DNA of 64,000 nt, taken from positions 496,001 to 560,000 of the forward strand of contig FNAW01000001.1 in assembly GCA_900102115.1 (NCBI GenBank), read 5' to 3'. Position numbers and translations under genes: made by a program. This stretch comes from Blastococcus fimeti (GTDB lineage: Bacteria > Actinomycetota > Actinomycetes > Mycobacteriales > Geodermatophilaceae). Below the pieces are notes generated by a model. It ran no database searches. It was not told where the DNA came from and saw only the letters and a program-made list of their open reading frames with translations. Shown here piece after piece: positions 30,378 to 40,237 of the stretch. Positions within the stretch are counted from its first letter, which is position 1. Each line of letters begins with the position of its first letter.

Positions 30378-31019
30378 ATGAACACTGCCACGCCGATCGG
30401 CGAGCGCCCGCGCCTGCTGGGCGAGAACGGGACGTCGGCGAGCCTGACGGACGCCGTCCACGGGCGCCTGCTCGGCGAACGGATCGTCTTCCTCGGCAAG
30501 GAGGTCGACGACGCCATCGCCAATCAGCTCGCCGCCCAGATGCTCCTGCTGTCGGCCGACGATTCCGGCCGGGACATCCACCTCTACATCAACTCGCCGG
30601 GGGGCTCGGTCAGCGCGGGGATGGCGGTCTACGACACGATGCGGTTCATCGACTGCGACGTCGCCACCTACGGGATGGGGATGGCCGGGTCGATGGGTCA
30701 GTTCCTGCTGAGCAGCGGGAGCCCGGGCAAGCGCTTCGCCCTGCCACACACGCGGATCCTCATGCACCAGCCGTCGGCGGGGGTGGGAGGCACGCAGTCC
30801 GACATCGCCATCCAGGCCGAGCTCTTCGGTCGCCTCAAGCGGGAGATCAACGAACTGCAGGCACTGCACACCGGGCAGAGCGTCGAGCAGATCGAGCAGG
30901 ACTCCGACCGCGACCGCTGGTTCACGTCCGACCAGGCGCTCGCCTACGGCCTCGTCGACCACGTCGTCGCCCGGGCGGCAGCGCTGCCGATCCCCGGCGA
31001 CCCGATGGCCGGCGGTTGA
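30378..31019 (+). CDS. clpP: ClpP, ATP-dependent Clp protease proteolytic subunit (orphan copy)
   Basis: 213 residues. The catalytic triad is visible as Ser105 (GMAGSMGQFLL), His130 (ILMHQPSAG) and an Asp near 175 (EQDSDRDRW). INSPGGSVSAGMAVYDTM is the oxyanion loop. The start is ATG 30378 with GGAGG 8 nt upstream. There is no clpX or second clpP next to it, so it is an additional copy, perhaps paired with partners elsewhere. It occupies the interval between guaB and the bldM-like gene where other actinobacteria have sigD. Confidence 0.94.
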   Translation: MNTATPIGERPRLLGENGTSASLTDAVHGRLLGERIVFLGKEVDDAIANQLAAQMLLLSADDSGRDIHLYINSPGGSVSAGMAVYDTMRFIDCDVATYGMGMAGSMGQFLLSSGSPGKRFALPHTRILMHQPSAGVGGTQSDIAIQAELFGRLKREINELQALHTGQSVEQIEQDSDRDRWFTSDQALAYGLVDHVVARAAALPIPGDPMAGG

Positions 31020-31043
31020 CGTCCACCTCGCCGGGTGGGGACG
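31020..31043. terminator. Hairpin between convergent clpP and bldM-like gene
   Basis: CGTCCACC pairs with GGTGGGGACG, 8 bp with a GG bulge and a 6-nt loop. No T-tract. Confidence 0.4.
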
Positions 31044-31047
31044 ACCG

Positions 31048-31764
31048 TCAGCTCATGACGCCCCGGCGGAATCCGATCGCGACGGCCTCGGCGCGGTCCT
31101 TGGCGCCGAGCTTGCGGAACAGCCGGCGGGCGTGGGTCTTGATGGTGTCCTCGGACAGGTAGAGCTCGCGGCCGATCTGGGCGTTGCTCTTGCCCTGGCT
31201 CATGCCGGTGAGCACCTGCATCTCGCGCATCGAGAGCGCAGCGGGGGGCGCGGCGTCCCGGACGGTCGAGCGCACCGTGGTCGGGGCGGAGCCGGCCAGC
31301 GGGGCCGCGCCGCTCCACGCCGAGGCGCTGACCAGCGAGCCGTTGCTGTTGTGCTGCTGCGGGATGCGCGCACCCTCGGGGCGCAGGCCGACGCGGGACA
31401 GGCCCAGGCCCATCTCGATCGGGCTGGCGTCCCAGCGCAGGTAGCCGCGCGCACCGAACGCGACGGCTGCGCGGACGCTCTCGGCGTCGTCCGGTGCGCC
31501 GAGCACCAGCACCGGCAGGCCGGGGTGGGCGCGCAGCGCCTGGGTGGCGGCGGTCAGCCCGGTGTCGACGGCGCGCTGCGTGCCGACGATGAGGACGTCG
31601 GGGGTGCGGGTGTCCAGCCGCGACAGCAGCGAGGCGGGGTCACCCACCACCTCGACCCGGCCGACGAAGGACAGCGCGACCAGCCGCGAGGCGACGTCGT
31701 CCCGGACCCGGCGGCGCTCGTCGTACACCCACACCGTCGCACCGGGGTTGCCGGTGGCGCGCAT
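31048..31764 (-). CDS. BldM-like atypical response regulator (LuxR/FixJ HTH)
   Basis: 238 residues. The receiver-like N-terminus (VWVYDERRRVRDDVASRLVAL) lacks the acidic pair, and the phospho-acceptor position reads DVLIVGTQ instead of an Asp. The domain is therefore probably not phosphorylated. The C-terminal HTH (LSMREMQVLTGMSQGKSNAQIG...SEDTIKTHARRLFRKLG) is intact. Divergent from a WhiD/WhiB3-type gene and near groEL, exactly as bldM lies beside whiD in Streptomyces; the ortholog call is from synteny. Start ATG 31764 chosen; the frame is open upstream to 31992. Confidence 0.82.
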   Translation of the reverse strand: MRATGNPGATVWVYDERRRVRDDVASRLVALSFVGRVEVVGDPASLLSRLDTRTPDVLIVGTQRAVDTGLTAATQALRAHPGLPVLVLGAPDDAESVRAAVAFGARGYLRWDASPIEMGLGLSRVGLRPEGARIPQQHNSNGSLVSASAWSGAAPLAGSAPTTVRSTVRDAAPPAALSMREMQVLTGMSQGKSNAQIGRELYLSEDTIKTHARRLFRKLGAKDRAEAVAIGFRRGVMS

Positions 31765-31985
31765 CCTGTCGTCGATCAAGGCCTGCTCCTCGCTCCGCCC
31801 GGCGGTCGGTGCCGGGTCCGTACCGCCCGGGGCTGACCCCGACCGGGTGTCGCTCGGGCGGGAGCTCCCCGTCCGGGGAACCCCGCGCCTCTGCGCTGCG
31901 CGCACCTGGATCCGGGCTGGTCCCCCTCCCGTTTCCGGTACGACGCTGTTCCACCTTGAGCGCCTTCCGGGGCGGGCAACAGCAC

Positions 31986-32007
31986 CCCTCACCCCCGGGG
32001 GTGAGGG
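31986..32007. promoter_or_regulatory. 22-bp perfect palindrome between bldM-like gene and whiB
   Basis: CCCTCACCCCC joined directly to GGGGGTGAGGG, without a loop, so it is an operator rather than a terminator. The divergent regulatory gap (31765-32127, 363 nt) also contains TTCGCGCGAA at 32022-32031. No convincing coding frame is visible in the gap. Confidence 0.55.
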
Positions 32008-32127
32008 CCACGGACGGGTGGTTCGCGCGAAAAGTTGCGATCACGACGTGTTTGACCATCGGGGGCCTCGGGCACCGGCCCCTTGCAGCCGGACAGTCCT
32101 CCGGCTCGATCGACGCCTGGAGGAGAC

Positions 32128-32427
32128 ATGGCCGACATCCGCAGACTCCCGACTCCCGTAGCCGAGGTCTGGGACTGGCAGCTCCACGGTTCCTGCCGTG
32201 GCGAGAACACGTCCCTCTTCTTCCACCCCGACGGTGAACGCGGGCCCGCCCGGGCTCGTCGTCAGGCCGCGGCCAAGGCCGTCTGCGGACGGTGCCCCGT
32301 GATCGACGCCTGCCTCAAGCACGCACTCTCGGTGCGCGAGCCCTACGGGGTCTGGGGCGGCATGAGCGAGGAGGAGCGGGCCCGGCTGATCGCCGCCGAG
32401 CCGGCTGCCGTCGCCGCCGGGGTCTAG
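32128..32427 (+). CDS. WhiB-family iron-sulfur regulator (WhiD/WhiB3 type)
   Basis: 99 residues. Four Cys bind the [4Fe-4S] cluster: Cys23, Cys53, Cys56 (CGRC) and Cys62, followed by the G-V-W-G-G turn (74-78) that contacts the primary sigma factor. The start is ATG 32128 with GGAGGAG. Position opposite a bldM-like gene and next to groEL matches whiD of Streptomyces and whiB3 (Rv3416) of mycobacteria. Probably controlled from the palindromic region upstream. Confidence 0.93.
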   Translation: MADIRRLPTPVAEVWDWQLHGSCRGENTSLFFHPDGERGPARARRQAAAKAVCGRCPVIDACLKHALSVREPYGVWGGMSEEERARLIAAEPAAVAAGV

Positions 32428-32444
32428 CAGCACCCCACGAACGC

Positions 32445-32485
32445 CGAGAGGGCCCGGTCCAGGATTCCTGGACCGGGCCCTCTCG
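32445..32485. terminator. Bidirectional terminator between whiB and groEL
   Basis: CGAGAGGGCCCGGTCCAGG, loop ATT, CCTGGACCGGGCCCTCTCG: a perfect 19-bp stem between convergent genes. Confidence 0.85.
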
Positions 32486-32529
32486 CGTGCTCGGTGCGCT
32501 TCCCCTCAGCGGGAGGGGATCAGCTCAGG

Positions 32530-34188
<1,659 letters not shown>

Positions 34189-34208
34189 TCAGGAAAGCGT
34201 GGGAAAGA

Positions 34209-34250
34209 CGACCGCCCCGGGACCCGAGTTCGGGTCGCCCGGGGCGGTCG
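34209..34250 (-). terminator. Intercistronic hairpin between groES and groEL
   Basis: CGACCGCCCCGGG (34209-34221) pairs with CCCGGGGCGGTCG (34238-34250), with an inner ACCCGA/TCGGGT helix. On the transcribed strand it is followed by TCTTTCCC. It could act as a partial terminator or mRNA-processing element. Confidence 0.6.
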
Positions 34251-34279
34251 GAGTGCTGGTGGAGCCGGTGACTAGGAGG

Positions 34280-34588
34280 TCACTTCTCCACGACGGCGAG
34301 CAGGTCGCGCGCCGAGAGGACGAGGTAGTCCTGGCCGGCGTACTTGACCTCGGTGCCGCCGTACTTCGAGTAGATGACGACGTCACCCACGTTCACGTCG
34401 AGCGGGACGCGGTTGCCGTTGTCGTCGATGCGGCCGGGGCCGACCGAGACGACGGTGCCCTCCTGGGGCTTCTCCTTGGCGGTGTCCGGGATGACCAGAC
34501 CGGAGGCCGTGGTGGTCTCGGCCTCGTTGGCCTGGACCACGACGCGGTCCTCCAGCGGCTTGATGTTGACCTTGGTAGCGGTCGTCAC
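34280..34588 (-). CDS. groS: GroES co-chaperonin
   Basis: 102 residues, forms the heptameric lid of Gro[37 protein letters not shown] includes the mobile loop, and [16 protein letters not shown] is near the C-terminus. The start is GTG 34588 with a GAAGGGGG ribosome site. A CIRCE operator lies about 115 nt upstream, implying HrcA control. Confidence 0.96.
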   Translation of the reverse strand: MTTATKVNIKPLEDRVVVQANEAETTTASGLVIPDTAKEKPQEGTVVSVGPGRIDDNGNRVPLDVNVGDVVIYSKYGGTEVKYAGQDYLVLSARDLLAVVEK

Positions 34589-34703
34589 GATGTGGCGCCC
34601 CCTTCGGTGTAGGACGGCAGGTGGCAGGTACTGGTGGTGCTGATGCTGTGGCACGGGATCCGGGCACCCGCCGTCGCGGGGGTCGGGCGCCAGCCCGTGT
34701 CGG

Positions 34704-34730
34704 TTGGCACTCTACCTACGAGAGTGCCAA
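34704..34730. promoter_or_regulatory. CIRCE operator (HrcA binding site)
   Basis: TTGGCACTC-N9-GAGTGCCAA matches the CIRCE consensus TTAGCACTC-N9-GAGTGCTAA. The repeat extends by two further bases on each side (34702-34732). It controls groES-groEL and lies also just upstream of the divergent methyltransferase gene. Confidence 0.95.
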
Positions 34731-34778
34731 CCGCTCAACCCGGTCCCCGGGGTGGGTGACGGCGGGGCGGATCGGTCC

Positions 34779-36032
34779 GTGCGCCAGGCTGTGCCGGTGG
34801 ACCCGGACACCGACGCGCAGGCGGCCGAGACGGTGCACCAGCTGCGCGCGCTGGCGACGCCCGAAGGGGCCGCGGCCCTGACCCGGGCCGGGGCGCTGCT
34901 CGACGCCGGGACCGACGCGGTCGCGGGTCTCACCCGGCTGCGCGCCGAGGTGGGCGCGGACCTGGCCGGGCCGGCGTGGGGCATCGCGCGCCAGCGGCTC
35001 AAGGCCCGGTCCACCTTCGGCGAGGACGCCGACCGGCTGCTGTTCACCGCGGACACCCTGGAGCAGGCCGGCCGCCCGGAGCTGGCCGCCCGCCGCGCGG
35101 CCCGGCTCCTGGCCGGCGGCGCCGACTCCGTCGCCGACCTCGGCTGCGCCGCGGGCACGGACACGATCGCGCTCGCCCGCGCCGGCGCCCGCGTGCTGGC
35201 CGTGGACCTCGATCCGGTCGCCCGCGAGCTGACCGCCGCCAACGTCGAGGCGCTCGGCGTCGCCGACGACGTCTGGGTGGTCGCCGGGGACGCCGTGGAG
35301 CTGGTCGAGGCGGCGCGCGGCGGAGAGGTGGCCGGCTGCGGCGCCGCCGTCCTCGATCCCGCACGACGGGCGGGCGGACGGCGCCAGCTCGACCCCGACC
35401 GCTGGTCGCCGCCGTGGTCGACGGTGGCGATGCTGCTCGCGAAGGTGCCGACGTCGGTGGTGAAGGTGGCGCCGGGCCTGGACCACGACCGCGTGCCCGC
35501 CGGCATCGAGGCGGAGTGGGTGTCGGTCGGCGGCTCGATCGTCGAGGCGCTGCTCTGGGGCCCGGCGGTGGCGACGACGTGGCGGCGGGCCGCGCTGGTG
35601 CGGGACGGCGTCGTGCACGAGCTGACCGCCGACGCCGACCCCGGGCATGCCGAGGCCGGCCCGGTCCGCGGCTGGCTGCACGAGCCGGACCCGGCGCTGA
35701 TCCGCTCCGGGCTGATGTCCCTGGTCGCGGCCGAGCTCGGCGCGACCCTGGTCGACCCGACGATCGCCTACCTCTCCTCCGACGGCCCCGCGGACTCCCC
35801 CTGGGTGAGCTCGTACCGGGTGGACGAGGTGCTGCCGTTCAACCTCAAGAAGCTCAGGGCGCTGCTGCGGGCGCGCGGCGTCGGCCGCGTGGTGGTCAAG
35901 AAGCGCGGCTCCCCCATCGAGCCCGAGCAGCTCGCCCGCCAGCTGCGCACCGACGCCCGCGGCACGGCGACCGTCGTCGTCACCCGCGTCGCCGGCGCTC
36001 CCACCGTGCTGGTCTGCGACGTCACCGGCTGA
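34779..36032 (+). CDS. Class I SAM-dependent methyltransferase with THUMP-like C-terminus
   Basis: About 417 residues. The SAM site is VADLGCAAGTDTIALARAGARVLAVDLDP, residues about 115-145. A long C-terminal domain ends with LRARGVGRVVVKKRGSPIEPEQLARQLR, typical of THUMP-like domains of RNA or nucleic-acid methyltransferases; substrate unknown. Several GTG starts are possible (34779, 34791, 34797); I used 34779, about 11 nt after GGCGGGG. It is divergent from groES across the CIRCE element, so heat-shock control of this gene is possible. Confidence 0.82.
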   Translation: MRQAVPVDPDTDAQAAETVHQLRALATPEGAAALTRAGALLDAGTDAVAGLTRLRAEVGADLAGPAWGIARQRLKARSTFGEDADRLLFTADTLEQAGRPELAARRAARLLAGGADSVADLGCAAGTDTIALARAGARVLAVDLDPVARELTAANVEALGVADDVWVVAGDAVELVEAARGGEVAGCGAAVLDPARRAGGRRQLDPDRWSPPWSTVAMLLAKVPTSVVKVAPGLDHDRVPAGIEAEWVSVGGSIVEALLWGPAVATTWRRAALVRDGVVHELTADADPGHAEAGPVRGWLHEPDPALIRSGLMSLVAAELGATLVDPTIAYLSSDGPADSPWVSSYRVDEVLPFNLKKLRALLRARGVGRVVVKKRGSPIEPEQLARQLRTDARGTATVVVTRVAGAPTVLVCDVTG

Positions 36033-36062
36033 CGGCCTCCCGGCGACCGGGCTCGGTGCCGC

Positions 36063-36068
36063 TAGCGT
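36063..36068 (+). promoter_or_regulatory. Putative leaderless -10 of the four-helix membrane protein
   Basis: TAGCGT, 6 nt before the GTG at 36075. Confidence 0.45.
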
Positions 36069-36074
36069 GCGGAC

Positions 36075-36452
36075 GTGATCATGACCGTCGCCGTCGTCGG
36101 CGTCGTCCTCCTCGGCTGCCTGGCGGCCTTCCAGGTCGTGCTCGTCGCAGGTGCGCCCCTCGGCCGGTTCGCCTGGGGCGGCCAGCACGTCGTCCTGCCC
36201 GCGAGGCTGCGCGTCGGCAGCGTCGTCTCGATCGCCCTCTACGCAGTCTTCGCCGTGCTGGTGCTCCAGGCGGCCGATGCCGTCGACGTCCTGCCGTCCG
36301 GCCCGGCCGACGTCGGCATCTGGGTGCTGACGGTCTACCTGGGGATCGGCGTGGTCATGAACGCGGTCTCGCGCAGCCGGCCGGAACGACTGGTCATGAC
36401 GCCCGTAGCCCTGACCCTGGCCGCGATCTGCCTGGTCCTGGCACTGCAGTGA
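36075..36452 (+). CDS. Small four-helix membrane protein
   Basis: 125 residues with four hydrophobic segments (VAVVGVVLLGCLAAFQVVLVA, VVSIALYAVFAVLVLQA, IWVLTVYLGIGVVMNAV, MTPVALTLAAICLVLAL). No catalytic motif and no named family recognised. It ends 15 nt before the convergent tsaD. GTG start with a -10-like hexamer directly upstream. Confidence 0.78.
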   Translation: MIMTVAVVGVVLLGCLAAFQVVLVAGAPLGRFAWGGQHVVLPARLRVGSVVSIALYAVFAVLVLQAADAVDVLPSGPADVGIWVLTVYLGIGVVMNAVSRSRPERLVMTPVALTLAAICLVLALQ

Positions 36453-36467
36453 CCGCCCGGACCCCGC

Positions 36468-37502
36468 TCAGCGGCTGACGGTCGTGATCGGCAGAGCGCT
36501 GTCGGCACCGAGGTCGGGGGCGGACGGCGCGACGCCGGCGGCGACCAGCCGGGAGCCGAGCGCGGCCACCATCGCGCCGTTGTCGGTGCACAGCTTGGGG
36601 CTGGGCACCCGCAGCACGATGCCGGCCTTGTCGCACCGCTCCTCGGCCAGGGCGCGCAGCCGCGAGTTGGCCGCCACTCCCCCGCCGAGCACGAGGTGGT
36701 CGACGCCGTGGTCGCGGCAGGCCCGCACCGCCTTGGCGGTCAGCACGTCGGCGACCGCCTCCTGGAACGACGCCGCGACGTCGGCCAGCGGCACCGGCTC
36801 ACCGGCGCGCTCCCGCGCCTCCACCCACCGGGCGACCGCGGTCTTCAGGCCGGAGAACGAGAAGTCGTAGGGCGCGTCGCGGGGGCCGGTGAGCCCGCGC
36901 GGGAAGGCGATCGCCGAGGCATCGCCCTCGCGGGCTGCCTTGTCGATGGGCGGGCCGCCGGGGAACGGCAGCCCGAGCACGCGGGCCACCTTGTCGAAGG
37001 CCTCCCCCGCCGCGTCGTCGATCGTGCGGCCGAGCGGCTGCACGTCCTGGGCGAGGTCGGGCACGAGCAGCAGCGAGCTGTGCCCACCGGAGACCAGCAT
37101 CGCGATCGACGGCTCGGCGAGCGGGCCGTGCTGCAGCTCGTCGACGGCCACGTGGGCGGCGAGGTGGTTCACGCCGTACAGCGGCTTGTCCAGCGCCAGC
37201 GCGTAGGCCTTGGCGGCAGCGACCCCGACCAGGAGCGCGCCGGTGAGCCCGGGCCCGCTGGTCACCGCGACGGCGTCGATGTCGGAGGCGGCGATGCCGG
37301 CCTCGGCCAGAGCGCGGTGCACCGTCGGCACCATCGCCTCCAGGTGCGCCCGCGAGGCGATCTCGGGCACCACCCCGCCGAAGCGCTCGTGCTCGGCCAT
37401 GGAGGTCGCCAGGGCGTCGGCCAGCAGGGTGTGCCCGCGGACGATCCCGACGCCGGTCTCGTCGCAGGAGGTCTCGAACCCGAGCACCAGCGGCTCGCTC
37501 AT
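36468..37502 (-). CDS. tsaD: TsaD, tRNA N6-threonylcarbamoyltransferase (Kae1/Gcp)
   Basis: Transfers threonylcarbamoyl to A37 of ANN-decoding tRNAs. 344 residues. [16 protein letters not shown] is the ASKHA nucleotide site. [15 protein letters not shown] holds the metal-binding His pair, and [14 protein letters not shown] is the C-terminal motif. It is the last gene of the tsaB-rimI-tsaD run, 67 nt after rimI. Confidence 0.97.
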   Translation of the reverse strand: MSEPLVLGFETSCDETGVGIVRGHTLLADALATSMAEHERFGGVVPEIASRAHLEAMVPTVHRALAEAGIAASDIDAVAVTSGPGLTGALLVGVAAAKAYALALDKPLYGVNHLAAHVAVDELQHGPLAEPSIAMLVSGGHSSLLLVPDLAQDVQPLGRTIDDAAGEAFDKVARVLGLPFPGGPPIDKAAREGDASAIAFPRGLTGPRDAPYDFSFSGLKTAVARWVEARERAGEPVPLADVAASFQEAVADVLTAKAVRACRDHGVDHLVLGGGVAANSRLRALAEERCDKAGIVLRVPSPKLCTDNGAMVAALGSRLVAAGVAPSAPDLGADSALPITTVSR

Positions 37503-37569
37503 GGCTTCTCCCTGCCTTCGGTCGCTCCCGCGGGGCGCTCCGCTCCTCGCTCGTTCCTCGCTGCGATGC
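37503..37569. repeat. Low-complexity CGCTCC/CTCGCT spacer between rimI and tsaD
   Basis: The 67-nt gap is built of iterated GCTCC, CTCGCT and CGTTCCTCGCTG units. Only one copy of the full block is visible in this window; it may be a dispersed intergenic repeat. Confidence 0.3.
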
Positions 37570-38019
37570 TCACGCCCCTGTCCGCTCCCTCTTCATCACG
37601 ACGGCGTCGGTGCCGCTCGGCTGGTAGTAGCCGCGGCGGCGGCCGATCTCGGCGAACCCGCGCCGCCGGTAGAGCTCCTGGGCGTGCTCGTTGTCCGCGC
37701 GCACCTCGAGCAGCACCACCGGGCTGCGCCGGTCGGCCTCGGCGAGCAGCGCGTCGAGCAGTTGCGCACCGATGCCCTCGCCCTGGCGGGAGCCGGTCAC
37801 ACCGATCGTGGCGACGTGCGCCTCGTCGTCGTAGGCGATGAGGCCGGCGTACCCCACGACCGTGCCGTCCTCCTCGGCGACGAGGTAGTGCCGGGTGTCG
37901 GTGAGCGCCAGCTCCTCGCGGTACATCGCCGCCGTCCAGGTGTCCGGCGCGAAGAGCTCCTCCTCGAGCTCCATGACCGTCGCCAGGTCGGTCAGCCGCA
38001 TCGGCCGCAGCGCGATCAC
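37570..38019 (-). CDS. rimI: RimI-like ribosomal protein alanine N-acetyltransferase (GNAT)
   Basis: 149 residues. [22 protein letters not shown] starts the GNAT fold, [21 protein letters not shown] is the acetyl-CoA loop, and [25 protein letters not shown] is the C-terminal RimI motif. GTG 38019 overlaps the tsaB stop (GTGA). Located between tsaB and tsaD as in most actinobacteria. Confidence 0.94.
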   Translation of the reverse strand: MIALRPMRLTDLATVMELEEELFAPDTWTAAMYREELALTDTRHYLVAEEDGTVVGYAGLIAYDDEAHVATIGVTGSRQGEGIGAQLLDALLAEADRRSPVVLLEVRADNEHAQELYRRRGFAEIGRRRGYYQPSGTDAVVMKRERTGA

Positions 38020-38648
38020 TGCGTCACCGCCTTGATCGTCGTCGGCGGCACGGCGTCGGGGCGGCGCAGGTACAGCGGCACCAGCGGTGCGGCGGACCCC
38101 GGATCGGCCAGCTGGGGGGACGCCGCGCGCAGCAGCCCGGCCGTCGTCACCTGGGCCTCGACCACCTCGGCGCCGAGCCGCTCCGCGAACGCGGGGTCGC
38201 CGACGAACGGTCCGGGCCGGCCGAGCTCGGCGGGGCGGACGACGTCGGGCCCCTCGACGCGGACCTCCGCCGCGTCGTAGGTGGCCCAGTAGATCTCCTT
38301 GCGGCGGGCGTCGGTGACGACCGTGCGCGCCCCGGAGCCGACGGCGTCCAGCGAGCAGACGCCCACCACCGGCAACCCGCGGGCGTCGGCCAGGGCGGCC
38401 GCGGTCACGATGCCGACGCGCAGCCCGGTGAAGGGGCCGGGACCGAGCCCGGTGACGACCGCCTCGATCTCCGCCAGCGCCACGCCCGCGTCGTCCAGGG
38501 CCGCCCGGATCGCCGGGGTGAGCAGCTCGGCGTGCTTCGTACCCGACGGCACCGCCCGCTCGGCGAGCACCTCGGTCGCCTCGGGCGACCACCGGGCCAC
38601 GCCTGCGACGAGGGTCGGGGTGGCGGTGTCGAGCGCGAGGACGAGCAC
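38016..38648 (-). CDS. tsaB: TsaB, threonylcarbamoyladenosine complex dimerisation subunit
   Basis: 210 residues. LVLALDTATPTLVAGVARW is the ASKHA fold start, followed by HAELLTPAI and VTGLGPGPFTGLRVGIVTA. It lacks catalytic metal residues and forms the heterodimer with TsaD. GTG 38648 has no ribosome site; a TACCCT hexamer lies 8 nt upstream, so this gene may have its own leaderless promoter, separate from tsaE. Confidence 0.95.
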   Translation of the reverse strand: MLVLALDTATPTLVAGVARWSPEATEVLAERAVPSGTKHAELLTPAIRAALDDAGVALAEIEAVVTGLGPGPFTGLRVGIVTAAALADARGLPVVGVCSLDAVGSGARTVVTDARRKEIYWATYDAAEVRVEGPDVVRPAELGRPGPFVGDPAFAERLGAEVVEAQVTTAGLLRAASPQLADPGSAAPLVPLYLRRPDAVPPTTIKAVTQ

Positions 38649-38656
38649 GGGAGGCC

Positions 38657-38662
38657 AGGGTA
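38657..38662 (-). promoter_or_regulatory. Putative -10 of tsaB
   Basis: TACCCT on the minus strand, 8 nt before GTG 38648. It would explain transcription of tsaB-rimI-tsaD despite the inserted GtrA gene. Confidence 0.4.
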
Positions 38663-38726
38663 GTGCGCGGAACCGGGTGGGTGAGAATGCCCGGGACCGG
38701 CGACGGGCCGGACGCATCGGGAGGAC

Positions 38727-39146
38727 GTGGTCGTGGCCCAGGACGACGCGGCGTCAGCGGCACGCCCCGGACTGCTGGGCCAGCTCGTGCGGTTCGCGCT
38801 CGTCGGTGGCTTCAGCGCCGTCGTCGACCTGTCCGTCTACTCGCTCGGCCTGCACCTCGGGCTGTCCACCTACGTCGCCCGGGCGCTGAGCTTCCTCGCG
38901 GGCACGACGACCGCGTACGCGCTCAACCGGCGCTGGGCCTTCCAGGTGGAGGGTGGCGCGCGGCGGGCCGGCGGGTTCGCGCTGCTCTACGGGACGACGT
39001 TCTTCCTGATCCTGGGCGTCAACGCACTCGCGCTGGTGGTGCTGCCCGAGTCGTCCTGGAAGATCACGCTGGCCTGGGCGATCTCCCAGGGCCTGGGCAC
39101 CGCGTGGAACTTCGTGATGCTGCGGCTGGTCGTCTTCCGGCACTGA
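38727..39146 (+). CDS. GtrA family membrane protein
   Basis: 139 residues, four membrane helices. The GtrA signature is LVRFALVGGFSAVVDLSVY near the start and the C-terminal NFVMLRLVVFR. The family helps move polyprenyl-linked sugars or otherwise supports glycan assembly. The GTG has GGGAGGA upstream. It lies on the opposite strand between tsaB and tsaE, interrupting a usually continuous cluster. Confidence 0.9.
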   Translation: MVVAQDDAASAARPGLLGQLVRFALVGGFSAVVDLSVYSLGLHLGLSTYVARALSFLAGTTTAYALNRRWAFQVEGGARRAGGFALLYGTTFFLILGVNALALVVLPESSWKITLAWAISQGLGTAWNFVMLRLVVFRH

Positions 39147-39153
39147 GCGCGCG

Positions 39154-39600
39154 TCAGCCGATCCGGTGCTCCCAGCCGGGACCGTGCGGCACGAGCAGGG
39201 CGGTGCGGACGTCGTCGTCACGGCGCTCCAGCCGCACCTCGAGGTGCTCGTCGGCCAGCTGCTCGACCAGGCCCTGCCCCCACTCGACCACGGTCACCGA
39301 GTCGGCCACGGTGACGTCGAGGTCCAGGTCGTCGACGTCGGCGGCGCCGCTCAGCCGGTAGGCGTCGACGTGCACCAGCGGCAGCCGGCCGCCGGTGTGC
39401 ACGCGGGCTATCACGAAGGTCGGCGAGGTGACCGGCTCGGTGACCCCCAGCCCGCGGCCGAAGCCACGCGTGAAGGCGGTCTTCCCGGCCCCCAGGGGCC
39501 CGACCAGGATCACCAGGTCACCGGGGACGACGATCCCCGCCAGCTCGGCGCCCAGCTCCTCGGTGTCCCCCACGGCGGGCAGCAGGTGCTCGGTCTTCAC
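39154..39600 (-). CDS. tsaE: TsaE, tRNA t6A biosynthesis ATPase
   Basis: 148 residues. Walker A is VGPLGAGKTAFTRGFGRGLG. TSPTFVIARVH and VHVDAYRL follow, and VTVVEWGQGL is the conserved acidic segment. It drives the TsaB-TsaD cycle. GTG 39600 overlaps the upstream glycosylase stop (GTGA). It is separated from tsaB by the antisense gtrA-like gene. Confidence 0.95.
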   Translation of the reverse strand: MKTEHLLPAVGDTEELGAELAGIVVPGDLVILVGPLGAGKTAFTRGFGRGLGVTEPVTSPTFVIARVHTGGRLPLVHVDAYRLSGAADVDDLDLDVTVADSVTVVEWGQGLVEQLADEHLEVRLERRDDDVRTALLVPHGPGWEHRIG

Positions 39601-40235
39601 TCGGGTCCTCCCAGTGACGCGGCGACGGCGGTGAGGTCGGCCAGCAGCCCGGCGCGGGGCGCGCCCTTCGGCCCGAACCGGATCGCCGCCGACGGGTGGT
39701 AGGTCGCCCAGACGGCCCGCCCGTCGACCTCGTGCGGCCGGCCGCGGACGGCGGCCAGCACGGTGCGCGGCCCCAGGAACCACTTCGCCGACGACAGGCC
39801 GAGCGCGACGACCACCGGGGCGTCGAGCAGCTCGAGCTGCCGGCGCAGCCAGCCGCTGCAGCACGCCACCTCCGGGGCCTTCGGCGTCCGGTTGGCCGGC
39901 GGGCGGCACTTCACGATGTTGAGCACCGCCGCCTGGGCCCGGTCCAGCCCCGCCTCGCCGAGGAGCTGGTCCAGCAGCTGACCCGATTTGCCGACGAACG
40001 GCCGGCCGGTCTCGTCCTCGGTCGCGCCCGGCGCCTCGCCGACGAGCACCAGCCGCGGCCGGCCCGACGCCGGGACGTCACCGACGACGACGTGCTGCCG
40101 GGTGGCGGCCAGCTCCGGGCAGGCGACGCAGCCGCGGGCCGCGGTGGCCAGCGTGGCCCAGTCGGGCGCGTCCGCGGCGGTGCGGGCCACCTCCTCGGCG
40201 GACGCGTCGAGGCGCGGCGAGCGCGGTGCAGCCAT
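39597..40235 (-). CDS. Family 4 uracil-DNA glycosylase with [4Fe-4S] cluster
   Basis: 212 residues. Cluster ligands are Cys36 and Cys39 (CVAC), Cys110 (NIVKCRPPANRTP) and Cys125 or 126. The active-site motif GEAPGATEDETGRPFVGKSG and the C-terminal TYHPSA fit UDGa. It removes uracil from DNA. ATG 40235 lies 2 nt after the upstream hydrolase stop; its own stop overlaps tsaE. Confidence 0.92.
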   Translation of the reverse strand: MAAPRSPRLDASAEEVARTAADAPDWATLATAARGCVACPELAATRQHVVVGDVPASGRPRLVLVGEAPGATEDETGRPFVGKSGQLLDQLLGEAGLDRAQAAVLNIVKCRPPANRTPKAPEVACCSGWLRRQLELLDAPVVVALGLSSAKWFLGPRTVLAAVRGRPHEVDGRAVWATYHPSAAIRFGPKGAPRAGLLADLTAVAASLGGPE

Positions 40236-40237
40236 CG

